A DNA stretch of 64,000 bases from NCBI RefSeq assembly GCF_050717545.1, contig NZ_JBOITN010000033.1:80641-144640 (forward strand). Reading direction: 5' to 3'. Source of the DNA: Clostridium_AD sp050717545 (lineage in GTDB: Bacteria > Bacillota > Clostridia > Clostridiales > Clostridiaceae). The notes beneath the pieces are model-generated. The model made no database searches, was not told the origin of the DNA, and saw only the letters and a list, made by a program, of their open reading frames with translations. Of the stretch, positions 53,559 to 62,837 are shown piece by piece. Position 1 is the stretch's first letter. The number at the start of each line of letters is the position of its first letter. The translations under genes were made by a program, and so were the position numbers.

Positions 53559-54509
53559 ATGTACAATTTCACTGAATTTCTAAAGGAGCTAAGTCACTCT
53601 TCAAATATACCATTTAATGCATCGACAGAAGAGGGTACAACATTATATATTAGTGATTTAGACATTAAAAGTTCGCATATAACTAACTTTACTATTATGC
53701 TTGGGAGTGTTAAAGGTATAATCAGTTTAGAAAAGCAGTATGAAAATTGTACATCTTTGCTTAAATATACTATTGAGAATAATTACACCCAGAATTTTTT
53801 AACTAAAGAGCAATCAGTTATTGATATTTTGGATAATAGAGAAATTTCTATTGACAATATCAATGTTAATTTGCCTTTTCTTAAAAATGGGTGTTATATA
53901 CTTTTGATAAGCGTAGATGGAAGCATATATGAATCTTTGAGCGTCGTAAAACAAATATATGATAATGAGCCAGTTGTAAGTTTAATATACAATGATAACA
54001 TTATTGTAATTGGTGACTTTACTGAAACAGAAGAACATGCACAGAGTATAAAAGAATCTATATCTTCGGACTTATATTGTAAATGTTATGTAAGTTATGG
54101 AGAGAGAGCTTTTGATACTAATGGACTTAAGAAAGCTTATACTGCGGCTAAACAAGGCATGGAACTTGGGAAAAAGTTTGATATAAAGGACCATATATTC
54201 AGCTATAATAAAATGCTATTTGAGAAAATTGTATTTAATGTAGAAAGTAAAATTAAGCAAGAACTGTTGTGTATGTTAAAAGATAAATTTGATGCTTTCG
54301 ATAGTGAAATGATAGTAACTATTGAGCAATTTGTAAATTGTGGTCTTAATATCAGTGATGCTGCTAGGAAACTGTATGTTCACAGAAATACTTTGATTTA
54401 TAGATTAGATAAGATTAAAAAAGAAACAAATTTTGATATAAGAGACTTTAAAGATGCATCTGTGTTTCTTATAGCTTTTCTAATATGGAAGGAAAATAAG
54501 GTTGAATAA
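53559..54509 (+). CDS. PucR/CdaR-type transcriptional regulator
   Basis: A 316-residue regulator. The C-terminal helix-turn-helix (NCGLNISDAARKLYVHRNTLIYRLDKIKKETNFDIRD, about 266-301) is the HTH_30 domain of the PucR/CdaR group, and the middle has the GGDEF-like region that usually precedes it (SYGERAFDTNGLKKAYTAAKQGMELG). The N-terminal 100 residues match nothing that I recognise. GGAGGAACCGGAG precedes the ATG. Cotranscription with the MsmX-type ATPase gene suggests control of carbohydrate uptake. Confidence 0.87.
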   Translation: MYNFTEFLKELSHSSNIPFNASTEEGTTLYISDLDIKSSHITNFTIMLGSVKGIISLEKQYENCTSLLKYTIENNYTQNFLTKEQSVIDILDNREISIDNINVNLPFLKNGCYILLISVDGSIYESLSVVKQIYDNEPVVSLIYNDNIIVIGDFTETEEHAQSIKESISSDLYCKCYVSYGERAFDTNGLKKAYTAAKQGMELGKKFDIKDHIFSYNKMLFEKIVFNVESKIKQELLCMLKDKFDAFDSEMIVTIEQFVNCGLNISDAARKLYVHRNTLIYRLDKIKKETNFDIRDFKDASVFLIAFLIWKENKVE

Positions 54510-54603
54510 CTTTTTCCCTCGAGATGCTGTATCGAAAAGTATATATTGCTGGAAATGCATTCTGCGCAATATATACTTTTGATAGCATCCTCGAGGCAAA
54601 AAG
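54510..54603. terminator. 94-nt near-perfect palindrome, extended copy D of the hairpin family
   Basis: The inner arms AAAAGTATATATTGC and GCAATATATACTTTT are the same core as in the other nested terminators. Here they are extended outwards by ATGCT / AGCAT, CCTCGAG / CTCGAGG and CTTTTT / AAAAAG, for a total stem of over 30 pairs with few mismatches. The loop still holds ATGCAT. It directly follows the regulator gene and lies about 310 bases before cas3. Confidence 0.85.
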
Positions 54604-54912
54604 AGGTTACTACAGAGGGTATTACCTATGGTAATGCAAAAGAAAGACTTCAGATGGAGAGACTTATTCTCCAGCTGGGGTCTTTTCTTTGTTGGGGAAT
54701 GGAGATTGGTTTAATTTATACCTTCACTTTTAGGTCATTGTCTATTTCGTTACATGACTTAAAATTAACAATTATTTGAATGATTACAAAAATAAAAGGT
54801 AATTGTAATTTTATGTTGAATATATAAGTTATACAATTAATTGGTAATAAGTAGTAGATTTAAAAATATTGTTTTATGCTAAACAAATAAAAATAAACAA
54901 GGGAGTGAATAA
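54604..54912. other. Gap before cas3 with further inverted repeats
   Basis: Two more dyads follow the large palindrome. ATTACC-TAT-GGTAAT lies at about 54621-54635. AAAGAAAGAC...TGGAGA pairs with TCTCCA...GGTCTTTTCTTT at about 54639-54690, with a short unpaired patch in each arm. The rest is AT-rich and must hold the promoter of the cas operon; no -35/-10 pair stands out. The open frame at 54546-54779 runs through these hairpins and is not believed. Confidence 0.55.
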
Positions 54913-57339
54913 ATGTTATGTGCTCATATTAATACAAAAACTTTAAAGCAACAAAGTGTTATGGAACACTTACATAATGTTTCTAGAATGTCTATGGAGT
55001 ATGGCGATAAAATTTCTCTTGCTGCTACAGGGGAATTAATTGGTATTCTTCATGATATGGGAAAAGGCACAAAAAAATTTGATGCATATATACATTATAG
55101 TTCAGAGCACCCTAATGACAGATCTCTTAGGGGGACAATAAACCATTCTACAGCGGGTGCAAGGTTTATATATGATAATTTTTATAATGTAACTGATCCA
55201 TATCAAAAGTTTACAGCACAGCTCATTTCACTGGCTATTTGTTCTCATCATGGTGGACTTATAGATTGTATAGATTTGAAAGGTATTGATATATTTACAA
55301 ACAAGATGGAAACGGATAAAGATATTTTGTATGATGAGGCGCTATCTAATTTTAAAGCTGAATATTTAAAAATGAATTATATTGAGGAGTTATTCAATAA
55401 ATCAAAGGATGAGATAAAAGCTATTTTTATAAAAATTAATGGGATAGATGGTTCTGCTAAATTTGGACAGTTTGCAGCTGGAATGTTGGAAAAGTACCTT
55501 TTTAGTTGTGTTATTGATGCGGATAGATATGATACATATAATTTTATGGAAGGTAAGGATGAGAAGCAAAGTCTTGATAAATCAGTTTTATGGAAGGAAC
55601 TTGCAGATAAATTAGAAAGTAAACTGGAAAGTTATCCTAAATTAACTAAAATAGATTTATTGAGAGAAGAAGTTTCCATAACATGTAAAAGTTTTGCTGA
55701 AAATAACCCAGGAATATATCAACTTGCAGTTCCAACAGGAGGAGGAAAAACACTTTCCAGTTTGAGATATGCGCTAGCGCATGCAAAGAAATTTGAAAAA
55801 GATAGAATTTTTTATATCATTCCTTTTACCACAATCATTGATCAAAATGCTAAGGATATTAAAGATATTTTGTGCCGTGATGATGTAATTCTAGAACATC
55901 ATTCTAATCTTGTTGTTGATAACCAGCAGGAAGATTATAAACTTTTAACAGAACGATGGGATAGTCCTATTGTTCTAACTACAATGGTACAGTTCCTTGA
56001 TACTTTATTTAGTGGAGGAACGCAAGGCGTTCGGCGAATGCATAACCTTGCAAATTCAATTATTATATTTGATGAAATTCAGGCAATTCCTATTAAGTGC
56101 ATTAATATGTTTAATAGTGCAATTAATTTTTTATCAAATATCTGCAATGCCACAATTATACTTTGCACAGCTACACAACCACTTTTATCAACTACAAAAA
56201 TGCCCTTAATGCTGAGTGAAAATGCTAATATAATTACGGATATACATGAGAAATTTAAACAATTTAAACGTGTGAATTTAGTTGATAAAAGGATTGTTGA
56301 AGGGTACAGTGTATCTTCGCTAAAGGATTTTATTATGGAAATTATAGAAAAGTTAGATAGTGTATCAGAAACTTCAGACAAGCTACCTAGTGTGTTAGCA
56401 ATTTTTAATACTAAGAACGTTGCAAAGAAAATATTTAATGAACTAAAAAAAGCAAATTCTGATTTGCCGCAAGAAAAACAGTATTTGATTTTTCACTTAA
56501 GTACTAATATGTGTCCTTCTCATAGAATGAAAATACTAGAAGATATGAGAGGAAAATTAGGGCATCAGAGGGTGATTTGTATAAGTACACAGTTAATAGA
56601 AGCTGGCGTTAATATCTCTTTTGGGTGTGTGGTAAGATCGCTTGCTGGCCTTGATAGCATTGCTCAAGCGGCAGGAAGATGCAATAGACATGGAGAAAGG
56701 TCTTGTAGTGATGTTTATATAGTTAATGCTGAGGAAGAAAATGTTAGCAAATTAGTGGATATCAAGGAAGGACAAGAATGTACAAAGAGAGTACTTGATG
56801 AATTTAAAGAAAATCCAAATATATTTGATAATGATTTACTTTCACCAAAAACTATGGAAATGTATTATAAATACTATTACCATAATAGAAGTGCAGAGAT
56901 GGACTATACACTATCTAAGCTAGCTAACGGTAAATCGATGTATGATTTATTATCAGCAAATGATGAGGCTAGTATGGCATTTAATAGCAGAAATGATTAT
57001 AAATCAAAATTAATGCTAAAACAAGGATTTAAAACTGCAGGAAATAATTTTCAGGTAATTGACCAGAATACAACGGGTGTGATTGTACCATATGGAGATG
57101 GCGACGAGCTTATAACTCTTATAAATGGTCAATGTAATTTAATTGAATTAAAGCAGTATTTAAAGAAAGCACAGCAGTTTTCAGTGAATTTATTTGAAAC
57201 GGATAAAAGAAAACTGGAACAAATGAATGGCTTAGTTGCATTAAAGGATGGTACAGTGCTTGCTCTTAGAAAAGAATTTTATACAGAAGATGCAGGGGTT
57301 ACTTTTGAAGAGGCACCAATGGAATTTTTAAATAGTTAG
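54913..57339 (+). CDS. cas3: CRISPR-associated helicase/nuclease Cas3 (type I-C)
   Basis: The interference nuclease, recruited by Cascade to nick, unwind and degrade target DNA. The 808 residues start with an HD nuclease domain (HNVSRM, His47-Asp48 in GILHDMGKG, NHSTAG, SHHGGL). An SF2 helicase follows, with Walker A VPTGGGKT (Lys279), the DEIQ box (Asp387), CTATQPLL (motif III) and a late QAAGRCNRHGE motif VI. AAGGGAG lies eight bases before the ATG. It heads the cas operon; the next gene begins 4-13 bases after its stop. Confidence 0.96.
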   Translation: MLCAHINTKTLKQQSVMEHLHNVSRMSMEYGDKISLAATGELIGILHDMGKGTKKFDAYIHYSSEHPNDRSLRGTINHSTAGARFIYDNFYNVTDPYQKFTAQLISLAICSHHGGLIDCIDLKGIDIFTNKMETDKDILYDEALSNFKAEYLKMNYIEELFNKSKDEIKAIFIKINGIDGSAKFGQFAAGMLEKYLFSCVIDADRYDTYNFMEGKDEKQSLDKSVLWKELADKLESKLESYPKLTKIDLLREEVSITCKSFAENNPGIYQLAVPTGGGKTLSSLRYALAHAKKFEKDRIFYIIPFTTIIDQNAKDIKDILCRDDVILEHHSNLVVDNQQEDYKLLTERWDSPIVLTTMVQFLDTLFSGGTQGVRRMHNLANSIIIFDEIQAIPIKCINMFNSAINFLSNICNATIILCTATQPLLSTTKMPLMLSENANIITDIHEKFKQFKRVNLVDKRIVEGYSVSSLKDFIMEIIEKLDSVSETSDKLPSVLAIFNTKNVAKKIFNELKKANSDLPQEKQYLIFHLSTNMCPSHRMKILEDMRGKLGHQRVICISTQLIEAGVNISFGCVVRSLAGLDSIAQAAGRCNRHGERSCSDVYIVNAEEENVSKLVDIKEGQECTKRVLDEFKENPNIFDNDLLSPKTMEMYYKYYYHNRSAEMDYTLSKLANGKSMYDLLSANDEASMAFNSRNDYKSKLMLKQGFKTAGNNFQVIDQNTTGVIVPYGDGDELITLINGQCNLIELKQYLKKAQQFSVNLFETDKRKLEQMNGLVALKDGTVLALRKEFYTEDAGVTFEEAPMEFLNS

Positions 57340-57352
57340 GAGTGTGAGAAAA

Positions 57353-58114
57353 TTGGAAAAAGAAAATAGTATTGAATTTAAGGTTAGTGGGAGGTATGCA
57401 CTTTTCAGCGATCCTATAAATAGGATTGGAGGGGAGAAATTCTCATATCAAGTACCAACATATCAAGCATTGAAAGGGATACTCGAGAGTGTATATTGGA
57501 AACCCACACTGATTTGGATAATTGATGAGGTTAGAGTAATGAATCTAATTAAAACTCAATCCCAGGGGATACGACCTGTTAATTTCAGTGGAACCACTGA
57601 AGGAAAAGGAAATCCACTAAATACCCTGTCCATTTATACGTATCTAGCAAATGTTGAATATCAAGTAAGGGCTCATTTTGAGTGGAATTATAATCGTCCT
57701 AATCTAGCTCAAGATAGAAATGAAAATAAGCACTATTTAATTGCTAAAAGAATGATTAAATGTGGTGGAAGACGGGATGTTTTCCTTGGGACTAGGGAGT
57801 GTCAAGCATATGTTGAACCATGTAAATTTGGAGAGTGTGATGGTGCATATGACAACTACGGATCTCTTTCATTTGGACTAATGTTCCATGGATTTGATTA
57901 CCCTGATGAAAGTGGAGAAAATAAGCTAACAGCTAGACTTTGGGTGCCAGTAATGAATGATGGGTATATTAAATTTCTAAAACCTGATGAATGCACCATA
58001 AAACGTGAACTTTCATCAATGAAGCCTAAGGTGTTTGATAAAAATAATTTTAGTGGTCTTAAAGAATTTGAAAAGGAGGGAGAGATTATTGAGTTGGATT
58101 CAGAAACTTTATGA
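57353..58114 (+). CDS. cas5c: Cas5c (Cas5d), crRNA-processing Cascade subunit
   Basis: In type I-C this RAMP protein takes the place of Cas6: it cuts the pre-crRNA in each repeat and stays bound to the 5' tag. The 253-residue protein has the N-terminal VSGRYALFSDPINRIGGEKFSYQVPTYQALKGILESVYWKP block and HYLIAKRMIKCGGRRDVFLGTRECQAYVEPC, both diagnostic of Cas5c. Start: AGGAG at 57338 is too close to the GTG at 57344, so I prefer the TTG at 57353; the choice changes only three residues. The cas8c start lies inside its end. Confidence 0.94.
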   Translation: MEKENSIEFKVSGRYALFSDPINRIGGEKFSYQVPTYQALKGILESVYWKPTLIWIIDEVRVMNLIKTQSQGIRPVNFSGTTEGKGNPLNTLSIYTYLANVEYQVRAHFEWNYNRPNLAQDRNENKHYLIAKRMIKCGGRRDVFLGTRECQAYVEPCKFGECDGAYDNYGSLSFGLMFHGFDYPDESGENKLTARLWVPVMNDGYIKFLKPDECTIKRELSSMKPKVFDKNNFSGLKEFEKEGEIIELDSETL

Positions 58115-59996
58115 TACCTATGAGAACAGCATTAGTGAAGTAGGCGTCCCAGGAACAGATGAGAGGCGAATAACACTTCTTCCTATTGCTCATTCAACCC
58201 AAAATGCACAGATAGAGATTGTTATTAATGGAAATGGAGAATTTAGAAGAGCGAGGTTGCTTGAAAAAAATGAGGTGGTTACAATTATTCCTGTAACTGA
58301 AGATTCAGCTACTAGGGGTAACGGCAATTTTCCACACCCACTTTGTGATAAATTACAATATGTTGCAGGAGATTATACAAATTATGTAGTTAAGAAAAAT
58401 AGTCAAGACTTCTACAATAAATATATAGAGCAACTTGAGGGTTGGTGTAATTCGTCACACTGTAATAAAAAAGTTAATGCAGTTTTATGTTATTTAAAAA
58501 AGATAATGTTTATTTCAGATTTAGTAGGTCAGAAGATATTGGTATGTGATGAGAAGGGTCTTCTTACTAAGGGAGTAAAAATTGGAACAATTGACCAAAG
58601 TGACGCTTTTATAAGATTTAAGGTGGAAATCGAAGGTGAAGAAGAACCCGCTGTATGGCTTGATCCAGCAGTATATGAGAGCTATATTAATTACTATTTA
58701 AGTCTTCAAGAAGAAGTCGACTTGTGTTACGTAAAAGGACAAGACATTCCTTGTTCAACAAAACATCCTGCAAAGATTAGGCATACAGGTGACAAGTCAA
58801 AGCTTATTTCGGCAAATGATGAGGCTGGATTTACCTATCGAGGACGTTTTGCTGACAAAAGCCAAGTTGTGAGTGTTGGATATGAAACAACGCAAAAGGC
58901 ACACAATGCATTACGGTGGCTTATTTCTAAGCAAGGATATAAAAATGGTGATCAGGTGATCATTGCTTGGGGAACAAAGAATCAGAATATTCCTGACGTT
59001 CTTTATGATACACAAGATGCTATTTTCGGCAAAAAAGAACCACCTGTGATTTCAACAGAAAAGGAATTTGCAGGGAGGCTAAGCGCAGCGATTGCAGGAT
59101 ATAGTTGTGATTTAGGTATAAAGGATGAAATTGTAATAATGGGATTAGATGCAGCAACGATAGGACGATTATCTATAACATATTATTGTGAACTTGATGG
59201 TTTGGATTTTTTAAATAGGATTGAGCATTGGCATGGGACTTGTATCTGGAAACATGCGTATAAAAAAATTCCTGATGGGGTTGATGAAAAGGGGAAATTA
59301 AAATTTAAACACATTACTTTTATAGGAGCCCCTTCCCCTAAAGATATAACCTTAGCGGCTTATGGCGAAAAAGTGAATGACAAACTAAAAAAATCAACTG
59401 TAGAGAGGTTGTTGACATGTATTATAGATGGCGCTAGGTTACCTTATAATCTAGTGAATTCAGCAATAAACCGTGTTTCAAATCCGGTATCAATAGAAAA
59501 ATGGGAATGGGAAAAAGCATTAACAATAACTTGTGCATTAGTGAGAAAATATAGATATGATAAATTTAAGGAGGAATGGTCAATGGCACTGGATGAAAAT
59601 CAAAAAGATAGAAGTTATATTTTTGGGAGACTTTTAGCTGTAGCACAACAAATCGAGGAATATGCGTTATATACTGCAGGAGAAAAAAGAGATACGAATG
59701 CTGAAAGATTAATGCATCAATTTAAAATTCATCCTTATAAAACTTGGGGAATTATTACAGATAAGCTAAAACCATATATGGCAAGGTTAGGGTTAAAGGG
59801 TACAAGTTTAACTGAACTAATGACAAAGATAAATTCTATGCTACCTTATGAGAAATTTACAAGTCAAAAGAAACTAGATGATAGTTATATTTTAGGATAT
59901 TATTGCCAAAGACAAGTTTTTATTGATGAAAAATGTATAAGAATAGAAGAAAATGCAAAAAAGAAATTACAAAATGTAACCGAAGGGGTGAATTAA
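58089..59996 (+). CDS. cas8c: Cas8c (Csd1), large Cascade subunit
   Basis: The large subunit of the type I-C complex, expected to recognise the PAM. About 635 residues. The start MSWIQKLYDTYENS at a TTG at 58089, nine bases after GGAGG and overlapping the end of cas5c by 26 bases, matches relatives; an earlier ATG at 58035 would add 18 unlikely residues. Recognisable blocks: TRGNGNFPHPLCDKLQYV, LISANDEAGFTYRGRF, LRWLISKQGY and VIIAWGTKNQ. An internal ribosome site in its last quarter gives a second product. Confidence 0.94.
   Translation: MSWIQKLYDTYENSISEVGVPGTDERRITLLPIAHSTQNAQIEIVINGNGEFRRARLLEKNEVVTIIPVTEDSATRGNGNFPHPLCDKLQYVAGDYTNYVVKKNSQDFYNKYIEQLEGWCNSSHCNKKVNAVLCYLKKIMFISDLVGQKILVCDEKGLLTKGVKIGTIDQSDAFIRFKVEIEGEEEPAVWLDPAVYESYINYYLSLQEEVDLCYVKGQDIPCSTKHPAKIRHTGDKSKLISANDEAGFTYRGRFADKSQVVSVGYETTQKAHNALRWLISKQGYKNGDQVIIAWGTKNQNIPDVLYDTQDAIFGKKEPPVISTEKEFAGRLSAAIAGYSCDLGIKDEIVIMGLDAATIGRLSITYYCELDGLDFLNRIEHWHGTCIWKHAYKKIPDGVDEKGKLKFKHITFIGAPSPKDITLAAYGEKVNDKLKKSTVERLLTCIIDGARLPYNLVNSAINRVSNPVSIEKWEWEKALTITCALVRKYRYDKFKEEWSMALDENQKDRSYIFGRLLAVAQQIEEYALYTAGEKRDTNAERLMHQFKIHPYKTWGIITDKLKPYMARLGLKGTSLTELMTKINSMLPYEKFTSQKKLDDSYILGYYCQRQVFIDEKCIRIEENAKKKLQNVTEGVN
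59583..59996 (+). CDS. cas11c: Cas11c, small Cascade subunit from an internal start in cas8c
   Basis: A perfect AAGGAGG (59568-59574) is eight bases before an in-frame ATG at 59583 inside cas8c. Translation from here gives the C-terminal 137 residues on their own (MALDENQKDRSYIFGRLLAV at the start), an all-helical protein of about 16 kDa. It is known for type I-C systems that Cas11c is made in this way and lines the belly of Cascade. In this sequence, spacing and strength of the site are as good as for any gene start in the operon. Production is inferred, not shown. Confidence 0.85.
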   Translation: MALDENQKDRSYIFGRLLAVAQQIEEYALYTAGEKRDTNAERLMHQFKIHPYKTWGIITDKLKPYMARLGLKGTSLTELMTKINSMLPYEKFTSQKKLDDSYILGYYCQRQVFIDEKCIRIEENAKKKLQNVTEGVN

Positions 59997-59997
59997 T

Positions 59998-60855
59998 ATG
60001 AGTAAATTTATAAATAAAATTGATTTCGCAGTTGTTATTTCTGCAAAGAATGCAAATCCTAATGGAGACCCGTTAAATGGAAATAGGCCTAGAGAAAATT
60101 ATGATGGTTTTGGTGAAATCTCTGATGTCTGCATAAAAAGAAAAATTAGAAATCGCTTGCAGGATATGGATAAGCAAATATTCGTACAATCAGATGAGCG
60201 AAGAACTGATGGGTTTAGAAGTCTTAAAGATAGGGCAGAAGGTTGCGAAGAACTCAAAAGGTCTAACAAGGATAAGGAAAAGTATGCAAAAATAGCTTGT
60301 GAAAAATGGATTGATGTGAGAAGCTTTGGACAAGTGTTCGCATTTAAAGCAGGTGCCGATAATTCTGTTTCAATAGGTATAAGAGGGCCCGTTTCAATTC
60401 ATTGTGCAGTAAGTGTTTCGCCAATTGAAATATCAAGTATGCAAATAACAAAAAGCGTTAATGGTGAGACTCAGAAGGATCCTGATAAGAAAGGTTCAGA
60501 TACAATGGGAATGAAACATAGGGTTGATTTCGGAGTTTACGTTATTTATGGAAGCATTAATACGCAACTGGCAACAAAGACAGGTTTTAGTGAAGAGGAT
60601 AGTGACCTTATTAAAAAATCATTAATTACGCTTTTTGAAAATGATTGTTCATCTGCTCGGCCTGACGGTAGTATGGAGGTTTGTAAGGTGTATTGGTGGA
60701 AACATAATGCACAGATGGGTCAATATTCTTCTGCAAAGGTACATAGAAGTTTGCAAGTTGTACCAATTGTAGATATACCAAAAAGTATTAATGATTATAA
60801 TATTTCTAATGAAACATTAGAGGGGTTAACACCAGAAATATATGATGGAATATAA
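59998..60855 (+). CDS. cas7c: Cas7c (Csd2), Cascade backbone subunit
   Basis: The repeated subunit that coats the crRNA spacer. The 285 residues begin with IDFAVVISAKNANPNGDPLNGNRPR, the Csd2 signature, and include SFGQVFAFKAG and MGMKHRVDFGVYVIYGSIN, with the final GLTPEIYDG. AAGGGGTGAA is placed just upstream of the ATG, two bases after the cas8c stop. cas4 overlaps its end by 14 bases. Confidence 0.95.
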   Translation: MSKFINKIDFAVVISAKNANPNGDPLNGNRPRENYDGFGEISDVCIKRKIRNRLQDMDKQIFVQSDERRTDGFRSLKDRAEGCEELKRSNKDKEKYAKIACEKWIDVRSFGQVFAFKAGADNSVSIGIRGPVSIHCAVSVSPIEISSMQITKSVNGETQKDPDKKGSDTMGMKHRVDFGVYVIYGSINTQLATKTGFSEEDSDLIKKSLITLFENDCSSARPDGSMEVCKVYWWKHNAQMGQYSSAKVHRSLQVVPIVDIPKSINDYNISNETLEGLTPEIYDGI

Positions 60856-61510
60856 AGAAGATGATTTTTTGTTATTGTCTGGGATCCAGCACTTTGTATT
60901 TTGCAAACGACAATGGGCATTAATACACATTGAACAGCAGTGGCAAGAAAACCTTCGCACAATTGAGGGTGAAATTCTTCATGAGAAAACACATGACGAA
61001 ACAATAAAAGAAAAGCGCGGTGATTTGATTATTTCAAGGGGTATGGCTATTTTTTCTCGAACACTAGGAATAACAGGAGCTTGTGACATAGTTGAGTTGA
61101 ATAAGTCACCAAATGGGGTAAATATATTTAATAGGGAAGGAACATATAAACCTGTTCCTGTAGAGTATAAACGTGGAAAACCCAAAGAGGATGAATCAGA
61201 TATTCTGCAATTATGCGCACAGGCAATGTGCCTTGAGGAAATGCTATTATGTAAAATTCCAGAAGCGTTTTTATTTTATTGGGAAACAAAACGTAGGCTT
61301 AAGGTTATACTTGATGATGAGTTACGTGAGCGTGTAAAAACTATCGTGAAAGAAATGCATGAATTGTATAACAAGAGGTATACACCTAAAGTCAAACTTT
61401 CTAAAAGCTGTAAAGCATGTTCACTTACTGAGGTTTGTATGCCTAAATTATGTAAAAATATCTCCGTTAGTGATTATATTAAAAAAAATCTTTTGGAGGT
61501 AGAGGAATGA
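60842..61510 (+). CDS. cas4: Cas4, PAM-selecting exonuclease for adaptation
   Basis: A RecB-like nuclease with a [4Fe-4S] cluster, acting with Cas1-Cas2 to trim prespacers at the PAM. The 222-residue protein shows the N-terminal Cys in FVFCKRQWALIH, GEILHEKTHDE, the catalytic Asp in GACDIVEL and PVEYKRGKPKED (Glu-x-Lys), and three C-terminal Cys in CKACSLTEVCMPKLC. The ATG lies within the end of cas7c; a second ATG follows directly. Its TGA overlaps the ATG of cas1 by four bases. Confidence 0.95.
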   Translation: MMEYKEDDFLLLSGIQHFVFCKRQWALIHIEQQWQENLRTIEGEILHEKTHDETIKEKRGDLIISRGMAIFSRTLGITGACDIVELNKSPNGVNIFNREGTYKPVPVEYKRGKPKEDESDILQLCAQAMCLEEMLLCKIPEAFLFYWETKRRLKVILDDELRERVKTIVKEMHELYNKRYTPKVKLSKSCKACSLTEVCMPKLCKNISVSDYIKKNLLEVEE

Positions 61511-62538
61511 GAAAATTACTCAATACACTATATGTTACTTCTCCAAATACTTATTTATCGCTTGATGGTGAGAATATTGTAATTTTAAAAGAAAACATAG
61601 AAATTTCAAGAATTCCATTGCATAATCTTGAAGGCATTGTTGCCTTTGGTTATACTGGAGCAAGTCCAGCATTGATGGGTGCATGTGCAAAACATAATAT
61701 TGCATTAAGTTTTATGAAACAAAGTGGTAGATTTCTTGCAAGGGTAGTTGGTGAGGTTAGGGGGAATGTTACTTTAAGAAAGGCTCAATATAGAATTTCG
61801 GATAACATAGAGGAGAGTAATAAAATTGCTAGAAATTTTATTTTAGGAAAGATTTATAATGCGCGTTGGGTAATTGAACGTGCAACTCGAGACTATGCAA
61901 TGCGACTTGATGTTGACAAGTTAAAAGGTGTTTCTAAAACCCTTGTTAATTCACTGAAATTAGTTGAACAGAGTGAGGATCTAGATCAACTTAGAGGCTA
62001 TGAGGGAGAAGCAGCATCGCAGTATTTCAGCGTATTTGATGATTTGATTTTGCAACAAAAGGATTCTTTTTATTTTAATTGTCGAAATAAACGTCCTCCT
62101 CTGGACAATGTTAATGCAATGTTATCATTTGTGTATACACTATTGGCACATGATGTTGCAGCAGCATTGGAAACAGTTGGTCTTGATCCTTATGTGGGAT
62201 TTTTGCATAGAGATAGACCAGGGAGGGTTTCACTAGCTCTTGATATGATGGAAGAATTAAGGTCGGTTTATGCAGATCGATTTGTTATTTCCTTAATAAA
62301 TAAAAGAGAAATAAAAGCAACAGGTTTTACTCAAAAGGAAAATGGCGCAGTTATTATGGATGACGATACAAGGAAATCACTATTGAAAGCCTGGCAAAGT
62401 AAGAAGCAGGAGATAATTACACATCCGTTTTTACAAGAAAAAATACAATGGGGACTTGTTCCTTATGCGCAGGCAATGCTATTGGCTAGGTTTATTCGTG
62501 GTGACTTGGACGGATATCCAACATTTATGTGGAAGTAG
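61507..62538 (+). CDS. cas1: Cas1 integrase (type I-C)
   Basis: The integrase that inserts new spacers at the leader end of the array. In the 343 residues the metal ligands Glu166 (GYEGEAA), His234 (GFLHRDRPGR) and Asp246/Glu250 (LALDMMEELR) are all present. GGAGG lies upstream, inside cas4. It ends 8 bases before the cas2 ATG; its frame and cas2's longest frame overlap. Confidence 0.96.
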   Translation: MRKLLNTLYVTSPNTYLSLDGENIVILKENIEISRIPLHNLEGIVAFGYTGASPALMGACAKHNIALSFMKQSGRFLARVVGEVRGNVTLRKAQYRISDNIEESNKIARNFILGKIYNARWVIERATRDYAMRLDVDKLKGVSKTLVNSLKLVEQSEDLDQLRGYEGEAASQYFSVFDDLILQQKDSFYFNCRNKRPPLDNVNAMLSFVYTLLAHDVAAALETVGLDPYVGFLHRDRPGRVSLALDMMEELRSVYADRFVISLINKREIKATGFTQKENGAVIMDDDTRKSLLKAWQSKKQEIITHPFLQEKIQWGLVPYAQAMLLARFIRGDLDGYPTFMWK

Positions 62539-62546
62539 GTGATAAA

Positions 62547-62837
62547 ATGTTAGTGTTGATAACCTATGATGTAAATACACAAACACCAATGGGGAGGAGA
62601 CGACTGCGTCAGGTTGCAAAGCAATGTGTTAATTATGGTCAACGTGTTCAAAATTCAGTATTTGAATGTGTACTAGATGCAGCGAAATGTCGTGAAGTTC
62701 AGCATAAACTTGAACAGATTATAAATAAGGATACAGATAGTTTGAGGTTTTATTATTTAGGGAATAATTATAAAAATAAGGTAGAACATATCGGAGCAAA
62801 GGATTCATTTGATGTTGAGGGTCCACTTATTATTTAG
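62547..62837 (+). CDS. cas2: Cas2, adaptation complex scaffold
   Basis: A 96-residue ferredoxin-like protein that bridges two Cas1 dimers. The start MLVLITYDVNTQTPMGRRRLRQVAK with the conserved Asp8, and GQRVQNSVFECVLD, are typical. The ATG at 62547 has AGGTGAT five bases upstream; the longest frame begins six codons earlier but lacks a site. The leader of the CRISPR array follows directly, transcribed in the same direction. Confidence 0.95.
   Translation: MLVLITYDVNTQTPMGRRRLRQVAKQCVNYGQRVQNSVFECVLDAAKCREVQHKLEQIINKDTDSLRFYYLGNNYKNKVEHIGAKDSFDVEGPLII

Noticed and set aside
54546..54779. 77-codon open frame between the PucR/CdaR-type regulator gene and cas3
   Set aside because: It begins inside the loop of the 94-nt palindrome, crosses two more hairpins, has no ribosome site at its start and encodes no recognisable protein.
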